A stretch of DNA of 64,000 nucleotides from Sepiola atlantica. Lineage: Eukaryota > Mollusca > Cephalopoda > Sepiida > Sepiolidae. The DNA lies in the NCBI GenBank assembly GCA_963556195.1, contig OY744525.1, forward strand, positions 26,359,413-26,423,412, in the 5' to 3' direction. Of this stretch, positions 52,027-63,934 are shown in pieces. How positions within the stretch are numbered: the stretch's first letter is position 1; every line of letters begins with the position of its first letter. A program made the translations under genes and the position numbers. Below the pieces are notes generated by a model. It ran no database searches. It saw only the letters and a list, made by a program, of their open reading frames with translations, and was not told the origin of the DNA.

Positions 52027-52601
52027 CAGGGGCAGGCAACCTTTTCAGAGTGAGGGCCAGATGAGACTTTTGGAAGGAGATCGCGGGCCGGAGTGAAAAA
52101 CGAAATCTCAGAATCACTATATTTTGTTTATATGAATAAATTGTACAAAAATTGCATTGAACACTCTACAAATCTGATATTTTTCTCAAGAGACTTCTGT
52201 ACGTGATGTTATAAAAAGTGCCGATGAAGAGTCATTTCGGATTCATAAAAAATAATGATGGGGAAGTAGCAAGTTAATCCAGCATTCGTTTTGACACACC
52301 TCACAAAAGTTCTATGTTTCATGCTCTTTCCTCGTCTCACGTTTCCTCTTTGCCTCTCTTTCTTTTTCTATTTTTATCTCTTAATAGTTAAAGAAAAATG
52401 AAATATACATGCATCATCGCTCGCTGATATTCATACATTTTTATCCCACTGTAAATCTTAATTGAAACCTACTTTTACGTCTATGTCACAAAATGATATG
52501 AGTTTTACTGGGAGGTCCGTGGGCCGGATTGCAATAATAAAGCATAGCAGGGTGGCGGGCCGGACGCTAAGCCTTCGCGGGCCGGAGGCTAACCGCCCCT
52601 G
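52027..52601. mobile_element. Non-autonomous hAT-like DNA transposon (MITE)
   Basis: 575 bp. It begins CAGGGGCAGGCAACC and ends with the complement of CAGGGGCGGTTAGCC, short terminal inverted repeats typical of hAT elements. It is flanked by TACTAGAT and TATTAGAC, an 8 bp target-site duplication with two mismatches. GCGGGCCGG motifs recur subterminally at both ends (52,082; 52,555-52,585), also common in hAT-derived elements. There is no transposase. Confidence 0.8.
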
Positions 52602-52791
52602 TATTAGACGCTACTAAAAAAAAAAAAATACAAGTAAAAATGTCCTGTATGTGAAAGGAATATTTTTTAAGTGTGGTAAAATGATATTAGATAATTATAC
52701 ATTTGGATTTGATAAGAATGAAACAGAAATAATAGACTTTTTAACTGAAACGATTAAAGTGAAACAGTGTGAATCTTACATTTACTATGTT

Positions 52792-52871
52792 TAGGGTTAG
52801 GGTTGGGTTTAGGGTTAGGGTTGGGTTTAGGGTTAGGGTTGGGTTTAGGGTTGGGTTTAGGGTTAGGGTTA
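52792..52871 (+). repeat. Interstitial telomere-like repeat (TTAGGG / TTGGGT)
   Basis: TTTAGGGTTAGGGTTGGGTT units repeat about four times. TTAGGG is the common animal telomere repeat, and the regular TTGGGT variant makes an 18-24 bp higher unit. It is followed by GATATTTTCGT..ACGAAATATC, a short hairpin at 52,880-52,911. Confidence 0.9.
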
Positions 52872-52914
52872 TGTTTACTTGATATTTTCGTTAAAACGGG
52901 TGACGAAATATCAA

Positions 52915-53430
52915 AAACCGATGGGAAGCAAATATGAACCAGTCAGCGCTACAAACCAATGTAGCCTTAAATGTCCAAAGTAACTCGTATTTAAATAATG
53001 ACTCAAATTTCCAATGGTGTCCGACTAACGCACCTGCGTGCAACGCATGGCTGCATTCTTTCTCATTATATCCACACTCCTCCCTGATCTCTTGATCACA
53101 TAGATGACAATAGTGAATGGGAAGTTTGATCTTAAACTAATCCCTGAGTTTGACAGCTTGGCATCGAATGAGTGAAGAAAATAGATCTTGTATGAGAGAT
53201 ATGCAATGGGAGCATGTAGTCTCTATGAGACTATCTGGAAAAGTATTTACCAGTCAAGCAATTAGAAAAGACAGATTTGCACTACATAAAATCTGCATTG
53301 TACACAGCCATTGCGATGGGTGGGCTTGCTGTATATGAGAAGTTATAGTAAGTCAATCGAAACTACAGAATCAAATGAGTGACTGTGGTATGGCATGTAC
53401 GTTTGTGGCAAAGCTACCTTCATGCTCCAT
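52915..53430. other. No gene recognised
   Basis: A 62-residue frame at 53,150-53,338 has normal composition but no motif I know. It may be a transposon-protein remnant. Confidence 0.35.
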
Positions 53431-53690
53431 CCCAGGTGGTATGGTTTGCTTGACAGCATATCAACCTCTTATAGGTCATTTAGTGCCAAACATTTGTTGT
53501 AGTATGGTGAAACGGTTTTATGCTTCAAGTTCTTTAAATGTTCAAGTATTTATTCATGGTGTTTGGTTTGGTGGTTTTACGGTATATCAACACTCCTCGG
53601 ATTATTTAATGCTGAATCCAGTCATTTTGGTGAAAGTTTTTATGCTTCAAGTTCTTTATATGTTCAGGTATTTGTTCATGGTGTCCTCGA
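53430..53690 (+). repeat. ~122 bp tandem repeat (CATATCAACC family), two units
   Basis: Two units with ACAGCATATCAACCTCTTAT, TGCTTCAAGTTCTTTAAATG and TTATTCATGGTGTTTGGTTT match the 24.0-24.48 kb array. Confidence 0.85.
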
Positions 53691-53719
53691 GACATTTCTT
53701 ATGGGTCGGCAAATTCAAT

Positions 53720-54455
53720 TCTTCATGATAATTTGGGACTGAGCAAGCTTTCAGCATTATGGGTTCCAAAATCGTTGCAGCCTGATCAACAGAATTTTCG
53801 AAGTGATCTCTTCTTAACATTATTGAACAAAACTGAAGCAGATGAAGAGCAATTTCTGGCGAAAATTATCACCGGAGATGAAACTTGGATTTAACAGTAT
53901 GATCTGGAGTCAAAAAAACAGTCAAGGCAATGGCTCCCACGTGGTCTTCAGGACCAATTAAGTTCAAATCTCAAAAGTCGGCTCAAAACGTGAAGGCCAC
54001 GGTTTTCTCGGATTCAGAGGGTGTGATACTGATAGATTACTTTGAAAATCAAAGAAAAGTAAAACTAACAGGAGTTTACTATGCAGAGGTTTTAAGGGCA
54101 ATTTGATTCAAAAAACGGAAAGGGAAACTTCATGGTGGTCTGTTGTTTCATCATGACAATTAACCAGTGCATTCTTCAAGGGTTGCAGAAGATGTCCTTC
54201 GAGAATTTCGATGGGAAGTGCTTCCTCATCCACCAATATAGTCCCGATTTAGCTCCATCAGACTTTTTTCCTTTTTCCAAATCTCAAAGAAATCCTCAAA
54301 GGAACCTATTTTAATGACATAGGAGAAGCAAAAAACTGTGCCACTACTTGGCTTTGAAAACTTTTCTCAGAATTCTTCAAAGACGGTCTTTGAACCTGGA
54401 AACATCGATTTGAGAAGTGCATTGACCTGAATGGCAACTATGTTGAGAAATAAGC
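53720..54455 (+). pseudogene. mariner-family transposase, decayed
   Basis: Plus-strand sequence encodes in broken frames a WVPKSL motif, DLFLTLLNKTEADEEQFL, then GDETWI (about 53,875-53,892, first catalytic Asp). A HHDN-type motif spans about 54,150-54,165 (second catalytic Asp), followed ~34 codons later by YSPDLAPSDFF (about 54,237-54,270, third Asp). This is the DD34D layout of mariner transposases, which cut and paste DNA at TA sites. The N-terminal helix-turn-helix region and terminal inverted repeats were not found. Several stops and frameshifts make it inactive. Confidence 0.88.
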
Positions 54456-54459
54456 TCAT

Positions 54460-55280
54460 GTATATATGTTGTTTTTGTAAACTAAATTAATTTCTTAAAA
54501 ATTGTGCGAATTTTTGCTCGTATTTCCTAATTTTAGAAACTACTTCATACAAACATCCACTAGACTTAAACCTCAATAAATCTGCATGCATAAGTAAACA
54601 ATTATTCAATAAAAATTGCACTTGTATGTATTTCCCTATTTAAAAACTAATTTGTACAATCGTAAAGAGAGACAGACAATGGTTGTTGTAGGGATCTTTT
54701 AAAGCATAACGAAAATGATCGTACAAAGAACACAAATACTAAAAACAACCCAAAATTAATAAAACATAAAATATTTTGGACAATTAAAGACCTACAACCC
54801 TCCATTCAGAGAAGAACATGTATAATCCCCATATATCAGCAGAGTGTTTTTGGTTTGGCTTGAATTTATTTCTATATCTGCATGTAAAAATAATCTCGTT
54901 TCTCTGGTCTAATAGAATAATTTTTGTCTCTAAAATTTATGATTTCAATTTTTTCTTGCAGACAGGAGCTGCATCTGCTTTTAAAACTTTTTGGCGAACT
55001 GATTAGTGAATGATTTTTCACCATAGCTCCGTTTTAGCTTTGTTTTTAGATCCCAGAAATGTTTAAAGAGGGCAGCTCTCATCAGGATAGGCGCTCTCAT
55101 CCAATGGAGGCTGTTTTTAATCGTTGCACTGCCCCTGTTGTATCTGTCTTTTGTAGTGTAGTGAAAATTTACAACTCTTGAAACGACGATGACTGTTTTT
55201 TGTGACCAAACAAACAAGAGGCCACACTCCTAGTTCAACCATAACCAGTTTAATTAAATAAATAATGCTATAAGCATGAG
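54460..55280. other. No gene recognised
   Basis: AT-rich sequence. A short GC-richer piece at 55,060-55,130 is unassigned. Confidence 0.4.
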
Positions 55281-55375
55281 ATTACCTCAGTTCTTGGAGG
55301 CATAGCACATGCGCATGCATGGTTCCCGGCGAGAAAACAAGGTATGATTTAAGATGATTTGAACTCATCACCATC
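55281..55375 (+). repeat. Dispersed repeat shared with 59,905-60,035
   Basis: ATAAGCATGAGAT, GTTCTTGGAG and TTTAAGATGATTTG occur in the same order in both places; the 60 kb copy has insertions. Confidence 0.55.
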
Positions 55376-55379
55376 ATAT

Positions 55380-55760
55380 TCGATTTAACGTCCTTTAATA
55401 AATTGACTTCCAAAGTAACCTATCTCTTTTTCCCTCGAGTTCATTTTTATCACTTCATCCCATGTTTTACTTGGCCTTCTTGTGTAGAAGAGTAGACTTT
55501 GTATGATCACGTTAAAAGAATGTACAAGAGTTCTTGGGTTAGTATATGTAGAACAGTTGAGATGACAGGTTCCGTTGACAGGAGAAGGGCAAAGAAAACA
55601 TGGGGGAACTGATAAGGATGGACTTGAGAGAAAGAGGTATAAATAAAGACTTGACCAGAGATAGGTTAGTTTGCAAGTCAATTTCTCAAAGCCGTCCAAT
55701 GCATGGCAGCATGTAAAACGGATGTTAAACCAAATATGATGATGATCCAAGTCTGAGTGT
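55380..55760. pseudogene. Two inverted LINE (RTE-like) C-terminal tails
   Basis: Minus (55,500-55,385): RRPSKTWDEVIKMNSREKE-type motif. Plus (55,575-55,740): RRRAKKTWGN, IRMDLRERGINKDLTRDRLV and SRPMH-type motifs. Both are the RR..KTW..VI..D...KG signature at the end of RTE-like LINEs, and both end with GTTAAAYCRAATATGATG and a GAT-rich tail. They are head-to-head and partly complementary, so the locus folds back. Only the last ~60 residues are present in each. Confidence 0.75.
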
Positions 55761-55769
55761 TTGTTCAAT

Positions 55770-57060
55770 TATACGGGGATTGTCGACAACAGTCAAGAGA
55801 AACTATTAAAAAGCTATAATAATATAAGCTGTTTTATAATACAAAGTGACACCCCCTCTCCACAAAAATTCAATCGTCAATAAAATTCAAGCTATATTCG
55901 ATTTTTATTGTTGATAATGTAATGTTTAAATCTCTATACAATTCTTCGATGTAAATAAATTTCCAAACATGAGAATGTTACATATTTATTTTTAACACTA
56001 AAATATTACAAGTAAATTCCTATTTCAGTCACCTAAATTACATAGAGTGAAATGGGTTTCGGCTTAGTTAGAAATTATGAACTAGTTAATTTCAATCAAA
56101 AGAATTTTCTAAGTCAAAACTCATCAAAAAGATACAGATGATCCCTTTTATTTCCTTGTTGTATTTCCCAGGATGAGAATCGTGTGATGCTGATAGATTT
56201 CCGGCTAGATTCGGAGGATCAGGGCCCAGTTATGTTTGGTTCCAGATTCTGACCAGTCCCAGGGATGAGCGTTTGGAGAAAAAATCCAAGGATTGTTTTT
56301 TCTGATACGAGAGGAAGGTATGTTATATTATGAGAGGCCCCATATGCCTAAAAGAGTGTCGGTCAACTAGTTTTTATTGTGAGAAGGAGTGAACTTAGCT
56401 CGCGTTTGGTGCAGGTCAAAGGGACATCCATTTTGGGACAGATAGATTTGTCATCAGAGTGGGTAATCCCAAGAAGTCATAACAACTGGTGAGACCTGGC
56501 CAACTTCAAAGGTGAAGTTCAATAAAGGTCAGCCCAGTTCTGGTGGTGATCTGTATTACAGGACAAAGGACTATGACGTCACTCCTTTCGTGAGAAACTA
56601 AGGTTTAAAAATCAGATAGGAGTTTGGCAGCGAACTGCACAGTGGACCTTCTCTGTGGGTCCTGAATTGAGTTACGGGGTTAGAAGCGGCCCGGACAGTA
56701 GAAAATGTAATCGCTTGTCATAATGGCTGGATCTCTTGGAGATCCAGCAGCAATTCCCGTCGCTTTCTCCAGCAGGAAAAATGAATGAATGAATGAATGA
56801 ATCGCGGAATGAATGGAAACAAAACCCTTCCACAACGAAGCAGAAAAAAAAGATAGAATCTCTCCCAAATCTTGTCTTCGGGCGTTTTTGTCTCTCGTGC
56901 CTAAGAACAGAATTTTCCCACAAGACAGGCACACCACTACGATCACGAGCCAGCAACAGAGATGAGTGTGCAAGCAAACCCACAACCAACAGTGAAGCAG
57001 AAATCCGTAAGGTAACTTTTTGGGGCATAACATTTTTTTTGGGTCCTAATCTGTAAAACT
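55770..57060. other. Unassigned; includes repeat shared with 60.57 kb
   Basis: 56,085-56,160 (TTTCAATCAAAAGAATTTTC then ACTCATCAAAAAGATACAGA) is nearly identical to 60,575-60,650. 56,200-57,050 is GC-richer and less repeat-like than the rest of the window, with a (GAAT)n microsatellite at 56,779-56,803. Frames on both strands lack motifs. Confidence 0.4.
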
Positions 57061-57820
57061 GAAAGAACTAAAAATCGAAGGAACGGGTGAACAATGCTGA
57101 ATTTGATATGTCTACCAAACAATGTTTAAAATGTTTAATGTAAAATGGTTAATGAACTGTATTTAATGAGAAAAGAATTTAAAAGAGAACTATGTTTAAA
57201 ATCCGTAATTTAACATGTTTAAAAAGAAAGATGTTTTAATAACGAGAAGTGGTTAAAAAGGGTAATGTGAAAATGGACCGACAGTTTGAAGGCTTAAAAG
57301 TGCCATAAAAGTGCCCCTTAAGAAATTATATTAAAAGTACCTTAAAATTGAGTGTTACGAGAGTTTGAAAGCGCTTCTAAACTTTCCTTTTGCTTTCGTG
57401 TTTTGGGAGGTGCTTAATGGACTTTCATGTGTATTATGCAACATTACTATTATTATTATTAATATTATTGCACTTCCTTATTGTCACGGTCATCCCCTTC
57501 TACCTCAAATCGTTTATGACTCAAACCCTTCCCTCCACTATCATTAACAAAAAACAAAGGTGGTAATTGCTAGCACAATTAAGACCATTGCCTATTTACT
57601 TTTGAAGACGTATAACTAGTTAGAATATAATAAATTAAATTTCCCCCCCCCCTTTTTTCTATAATATTGTCCTGTCTGGTTAACAACCCCAAATGTGCCT
57701 ATTGCCAAATTTCTTAAAATAATTTACCAATAAGCTAGGAATGTACATCGATAAGGCTGTAAGTCTGTGAGTGTAAATCGATGTGTGTGTGTGCCCAACT
57801 GTAAGGAACTAATCCAACCA
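57061..57820. other. No gene recognised
   Basis: AT-rich with diverged GTTTAAAATG-type repetition at 57,120-57,250. Confidence 0.4.
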
Positions 57821-59115
57821 AATTCAGCCCCCCTACACAACATCTAAAAGAAGTACCTAATGACTAATCTCTAAATAAACACTTTCACAAATATGAGTCA
57901 TCTTATCTCAATGCCATAAAGCTGGAATTTTCTCTCCCAACCCCACAATTCAACGCGTCTCTATTCATTCCCTCTGTAGACCTATTGGAGTAATCTTAAC
58001 GACTCCCGCACCCTAAGATTTTAATGTCCAAACTGTCCATATTTAACTACCACCCCTAACTAATCTCTAATAACTCAAAAATCCCAAACGTGAGGCGCTC
58101 TCATTCTAGCACTTTAAGCAATAACAGTAACACTCTGTTGACTTCCACGGGAAAATATACTGTGAACAAATAACTACAAATGACCTTTTTTACACTCCTA
58201 ACCAACTGGATTGCATACATAAAACGTATGTAAAAGGAATTCTAAGTATAACGACATCTTTTTCCCCAATGAAATGTGGGTTAAAATCAATTTATTCATT
58301 TCCTCCAACCAATTCATCCAGGAACTATATTCGATCATCGAAGCACAGATGCTGTTTGCTTCGATTTTCTCCTAAATAAGTCCTAACGGCCGGACTATAT
58401 TTACAATATTTCTTGATATACTTCACCCTCCCACATCTAATGTCATTCCAGTTTAACTTTTTGGTTTGAACGCCGAATTGGTAAAGACCACAATGGGAAA
58501 TTGATGATAATTATTTCCTGTAAAGCATGTTCTCTCCTCCTTATGAACCAGTTGGGATTAATAAGAAACTTTTTCTCCTCCCTCATATCTCACATGTACG
58601 TGTCTGTGCACTGATGTTAGTATAGTTCCAACTATACTCCTATTCTAGTACATCCCTTATCTCCTGGTCACCTTGACCCTTCTCCTATAATAATTTTTAT
58701 AAGGTGTTTTCCTCCCCCTAAAAATTACCATTGTCCATACCTTCCCATGTGCTCTTCCTCCTCCCCTCTTACCCTACACATCTCCTTGCGAGATGTTTTC
58801 TTAAAAAACCTTTAGAAAAGGAGCCTTGACAATATTCAACCTTTGTTTTCTAAACTTATTTATGTTTCTATCTTATTTTTATTTATAGTTCTAAGTTGTT
58901 ATTAATTCATACTATTATTATCAATTATTTCTTTTATATTTATCTTATATTTTCATTTTGTATTTCTAATTTTTATTATCATCTCCTTATTGGTACTTTT
59001 GTTTTTATCTTTATTTTTTATTTTACCTTTATTATTTCTAATTTTACCTTTATTCTATATTATTAGTTTACTATTTTATTCTTTATTTTTTATTAACTTA
59101 TTTATAATTTTATTA

Positions 59116-59172
<57 letters not shown>

Positions 59173-59640
59173 TTATTCCTTTATATTTTTTTATTATTAT
59201 ACTTTTATTTTATTTTATTTTACTCTATTATACTTCATTTTTTATTTTATATATTTTTCTTTCTTATCCTTTTATTTTATTTTTCCTTTATATATTTTAT
59301 TATTTTTTTATATTTTATATTATATTTTATTTTATTTTTAGTTCTTATCTTTATTTTCATTTTATTTTTATAATTTTTATAATGTTTACAATCTTTTATT
59401 AATATCATTTTATCTTTCTATTTTTATTTTATATTTGTAACTTGTTCCTTTTTCTAATATTTGTCTCTGTGGCTCCTCCTGTCAATAGATGTTCCTCTAC
59501 GACGAGCTTGTTATTTTTTCCTTGAATTTTCTTTAAGACGTGGTGCTAAAGGCCCTGATGAAGGACGTTTTGGAGTAGCTTTGTTAATTTTAAAAAATTA
59601 AAAAATTAAAAAATAAAATAAAGTATTTCCAGAATGTTTT
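57821..59640 (+). repeat. Pyrimidine-rich and T-rich tract with (AT)n, possible decayed PLE tail
   Basis: 57,830-58,800 is C/T-rich like the PLE 3' region at 45.1-45.8 kb. 58,850-59,460 is T-rich low complexity with (AT)n at 59,118-59,167. Near the end CCCTGATGAAGGACGTTTTG (59,550-59,575) resembles the PLE hammerhead start but lacks GAAA. The 127-residue frame at 58,990-59,373 is low complexity, not a gene. Confidence 0.4.
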
Positions 59641-61140
59641 GGAAACGACCGTACGCCATACTAGACTTGATGTTCTAATTCTTGGAACAATTGTAATGTT
59701 CTAATTCATTGAATCCTCTTATAGTTGTGACCGAGCTAGTAAAACGTGTTTCAAAATGGTCAAACAAGCATTAAAATAACTAAGCCATGTACTTATAAAA
59801 TAAGTATCTCTCTCTGTCTCTGCCCTCTTCAACCTTTCAGCACTAGATGATCAACCGGTCAATATGAATAAACCATTTCTCTTTCAAAAGATATTGTGTG
59901 GTATTAATTAAATAAATAATGTTATAAGTATGAGATGGGTTTTATTAAATAATTACCGTCTGTTCTTGGAGAAGACAGCAACAACACATGTACAACGGTG
60001 AAGACGAATATGTTTTTAAGTTAAGATGATTTGGTTACTATATAACAAATTGAACTAGTGGTCAACGAACAAAATATTTGATCAGTTCTATTTTTAAAGT
60101 TATTTTCTATTTGGCTCAAACTGATTTCTCTCACTTAAGTTGATCAAAAGGAATATATTTTAAGGTCATTCCGTGCAATTTAATATTCAAAATGAGGAAG
60201 GTCCTTGTTGCTAACCAACTGATTTCCATTTCTTTATTCAAGGAATCATATAAACATATTTTTTAATTCTTTTTATTATTCTCTCTCTGCAAATACCCTT
60301 CCCCAATTTTTATTGTTAAGAATATAATAAAATCTCTTAATTTCACAAACCTTATTCAATGACTCGAATACGTTTTAAACTTTCGATTTATCCAAATTTG
60401 AGTTTCCTCTTTGGCCTTGTCGGTATTTTTTCTGACTACTCATTATCTCCAATATCCTCTGTCATTAATATCAATAAATGCAATCAATACCGGTTGGCTC
60501 GACTACATCAATATTATAACTATCTTCGCCTAGTACCATCAGTAGCTTTATCATAAATCTTAAAGTCCCTGTAATTTCAATCAAAAGAATTTTCAAAGTC
60601 AAAACTCATCAAAAAGATACAGATGATCTCTTTTATTTCCTTGTTGTCATCACAGACTTTATAATTATGTTCACATAAAAATATGACTAAAGTCACGTCA
60701 TTAAAATCATCATAACTTTCATCAAAAGCATAAAACAGTTATTTTATGCTCCTTCTGCAATCATCAGCAGACGACATCCTTCAGACTTAAAAATACTGAG
60801 AATACAAGTTTTAAATTTATCCTTGTCCATTAAACTATTTAAACTTTTATTAATCCACAGTCATAGCTGATAGAACGAGAAGAATCTACCCCTGTAAATG
60901 AAATAAAGGGTTCAGTTCCACAAAGATTCCCAAGTTCGTTTATAAATGATTCCCGAGTTCGAAAAACTGAACCTGAAAAGTTGCAGGTTTACATTTCCCC
61001 CCATTTTTTACACATAATTTATTGGTTTTATGTTCTTGTTAATGTAAGTCGAGTTTATTATTAAGACTGTGTATCATAAAGAAATGAGCATTTTCTTTAT
61101 CTTCTGAAAAAAAAAAAAATTGTATATGTAACAAACAACA
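59641..61140. other. No gene; several dispersed fragments
   Basis: 59,905-60,035 pairs with 55.28 kb and 60,575-60,650 with 56.09 kb. 60,870-60,995 (AACGAGAAGAATCTACCCCT, GAGTTCGAAAAACTGAACCTG) is the body and start of the tail of the 16.1 kb SINE family without its tRNA head. Confidence 0.5.
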
Positions 61141-61149
61141 ATTTTTGTA

Positions 61150-61590
61150 AAACGTATCAAAAATTGTTTCTCCGAACATTATTTTGTTCATAAAGTATTT
61201 GATTTTGTAAAACGTTGAATTTGCTTTCTGATTGTATTATTTAATTATATTTTCTGTAATCAATTAGTCAATATAAACAAATTTACTCATGATTTTTGAA
61301 ATATCAAAAATGTGTCTAATTCATGGTGAATAAAGTGATTTTATGTGAATTTACTTGTTTTATATTTTTGTACTTTTTACATTTGATTTGATGGAAATAA
61401 ATAAATAATTGTAAGCTGCTTCCTAATAACATGTATAGTTACTAATTGCTGGCCATTACTAAGAAATCTCTTACTAAAACTTTTCTCAGTAATTATTATT
61501 TAGTAGTAATTTTGTTCTTCACATGTCCGCCAGCAGTCGTTGACCCCAGTCGCATGTTTGTCAGGCCTTTATTATGTGATCGCCTTGGAC
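61150..61590. repeat. Contiguous repeat segments B and A (uninterrupted copy)
   Basis: Reverse complement of 15,000-15,295 followed directly by reverse complement of 14,035-14,182. It serves as the empty-site version of the locus that carries the ~820 bp insertion at 14,183-15,010. Confidence 0.75.
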
Positions 61591-62104
61591 AAAAAGCAAT
61601 TCCTTTGTAGTTTCATATAATAAAGATCTCTATTTCTGCCATGTACTTCAACTAGAAAAAGCACATAGGTGGAGAGCAATTGTACAGATTTGTTTTAGGT
61701 TCTTATGTTGTTTAGATTAAAAAAAGCTTAAAACAGCAGATATAAATTCTTGAATTTAAACTGCTTTAAAAATCTTCATGAGTGTATTTACTTAACCTTT
61801 TAACTGTTTTTATTTTTATCTTGAAAACTTCAAAAGAAAAAAATGGCTTTGGATTCAATATATTCCTGATTCTTTGATGAAATTCGAAATTGCTTTTTAA
61901 ATGATGGACTGGTATCCTTTGAAAAACAACTTGAATTTACTTATCCGGTAAAATAGATTTTTAGAAATGTTCATGTATAACAATGAGAGACTGCGTCCGT
62001 CGGCCCTGCTTAAGTCTAAAATGACATTTTCGTCATTAAATATGTTGACTGAGGAGAAATTTATTAGAAGTCCTATAAGAGGCTTTTTCCTATCATAGTT
62101 GGTC

Positions 62105-62640
62105 CATTATGCTCAAGTTTGAAATAGCATTTTGTCGGTCACGCTTCAGTTTGAAATAGAAGTTTGTCGGTCACGCTTCAGTTTGAAATAGAAGTTTGTC
62201 GGTCACGCTTCAGTTTGAAATAGAAGTTTGTCGGTCACGCTTCAGTTTGAAATAGAAGTTTGTCGGTCACGCTTCAGTTTGAAATAGAAGTTTGTCGGTC
62301 ACGCTTCAGTTTGAAATAGAAGTTGTCGGTCACGCTTCAGTTTGAAATAGAAGTTTGTCGGTCACGCTTCAGTTTGAAATAGAAGTTTGTCGGTCACGCT
62401 TCAGTTTGAAATAGAAGTTTGTCGGTCACGCTTCAGTTTGAAATAGAAGTTTGTCGGTCACGCTTCAGTTTGAAATAGAATTTTGTCGGTCACGCTTCAG
62501 TTTGAAATAGAATTTTGTCGGTCACGCTTCAATTTGAAATAGAAGTTTGTCGGTCACGCTTCAGTTTGAAATAGAATTTTGTCGGCCACACTTCAGTTAG
62601 AAATAGAATTTTGTCGATCATACTTCAGTTTGAAATAGCA
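62105..62640. repeat. 32 bp satellite, ~16 copies
   Basis: The unit CAGTTTGAAATAGAAGTTTG followed by TCGGTCACGCTT is 32 bp, with the first and last units diverged. Its reverse complement, with GTGACCGACAAA and CTATTTCAAA, aligns with TATGACAGACCAACGAA and CTATTTAAAA of the 37 bp satellite at 16.9-18.5 kb. Confidence 0.97.
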
Positions 62641-62644
62641 TAGA

Positions 62645-63837
62645 TTATTTTTTTCATTACAAAATTATAATTTTCTGTCAAATAAAATTGCGAAATGTTA
62701 TACTGATTTTTTATGAAATATTACAAAATTGAAGTACAATACCACAAACAAATAATGCTGACCAGAATTACTCCGCCACGCTCTTTTTTCTATCACCATT
62801 ATTTATACATTAAATTCTAAAACATTGTATACACAGCTACAGTGTATTTGCTTGCTTTGCTTATCACTTGCTTGTATCAACTCTCTCTTTCTCTCTCCAT
62901 TTATTACCAGCACTGTCTCAGCCACAGTGTTTTCCAGGTTCACAGAGTTGTATCATGTTGTGTAGATGACACGAAGTAGCAATTCGCTCCCTCTCCTTTC
63001 TCATTGTCTTCATCTTCCTTTTCCTCTTCCTAATAACGGTGTTCGTAAAAGTTATTTAAAATATGCCGGCACAAAAATCAGCCAGGTTTATCAAAGCTGT
63101 CAAGTGTTTTATTGTGCTTCTTAATATCCACCCCATCCCCCATGTGGGAATGGAAGCGCTGTCACAAAACCGACCACTCTCTCCTGCAGTCCAGAAAGAA
63201 AGGGGGAGATTTTCTCCTTTATCCGCTACGTGTCTATGACACAATATCCTGAATAATCACATAAATCGGTGAGAGATAATCCTATGATACTGAGCAAGCA
63301 CGATAGTCAGCCGGCGTACACAGAATTCAACTATGAAGGAACATGCATTAAAGCTATGATTTTGACGGCTGTATTAATACTACTCACTACAGTGCCCAGC
63401 CTATCTTGAGGGTGACAAATAGTTATTTAATAATTAATATTTTATTATCTACATATGTATACGTTTCATTCTTTACGAAATCGTCAGTGTAGATATAATT
63501 ATTCAAATATATATATATATATATATATATATCTAATATACGGAACGTTTATGTTCTTGCCTTTTAAGGGAAGTGAGGTCTGATCAACTCTGCTGGGAAG
63601 CCATGAAATAAAATACTGTTTTGTTTTTAAATTCCCGAAACAGTTTTTCATGGTAAACAACTGATGATCCCTTAAATAATGTTAAGACTAGCGTAAATTC
63701 TTGGAAGCAAACTAATATAGTAACTGCTAAAAATAAATTAACTTATAAAAGTGATTTTCCACCGAATGACTTGAGACTAAAATGTTTTGTTTTTTGGGGT
63801 TTTTTTCTTATATAGTTTTAATGGTTGGGAAACTTCC

Positions 63838-63840
<3 letters not shown>
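62645..63840. other. No gene recognised
   Basis: A CT-rich patch at 62,880-63,030 and an (AT)n at 63,508-63,530. Short frames have no motif. Confidence 0.45.

Positions 63841-63842
<2 letters not shown>

Positions 63843-63930
<88 letters not shown>
63843..63930. repeat. (AT)n(GATA)n(GA)n compound microsatellite
   Basis: AT units to ~63,878, then about five GATA units, then about 15 GA units. Confidence 0.97.

Positions 63931-63934
<4 letters not shown>

Noticed and set aside
56672..57056. Three overlapping frames near 56.7-57.0 kb as a gene
   Set aside because: They overlap on both strands, share no motif, and one contains the (GAAT)n microsatellite; unsupported.
58990..59373. 127-residue Leu/Phe/Ile/Tyr ORF
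   Set aside because: T-rich low-complexity DNA with an (AT)n tract inside it.
59550..59580. Hammerhead at CCTGATGAAGGACG
   Set aside because: No GAAA and no stem closing after the core; kept only as a possible remnant.
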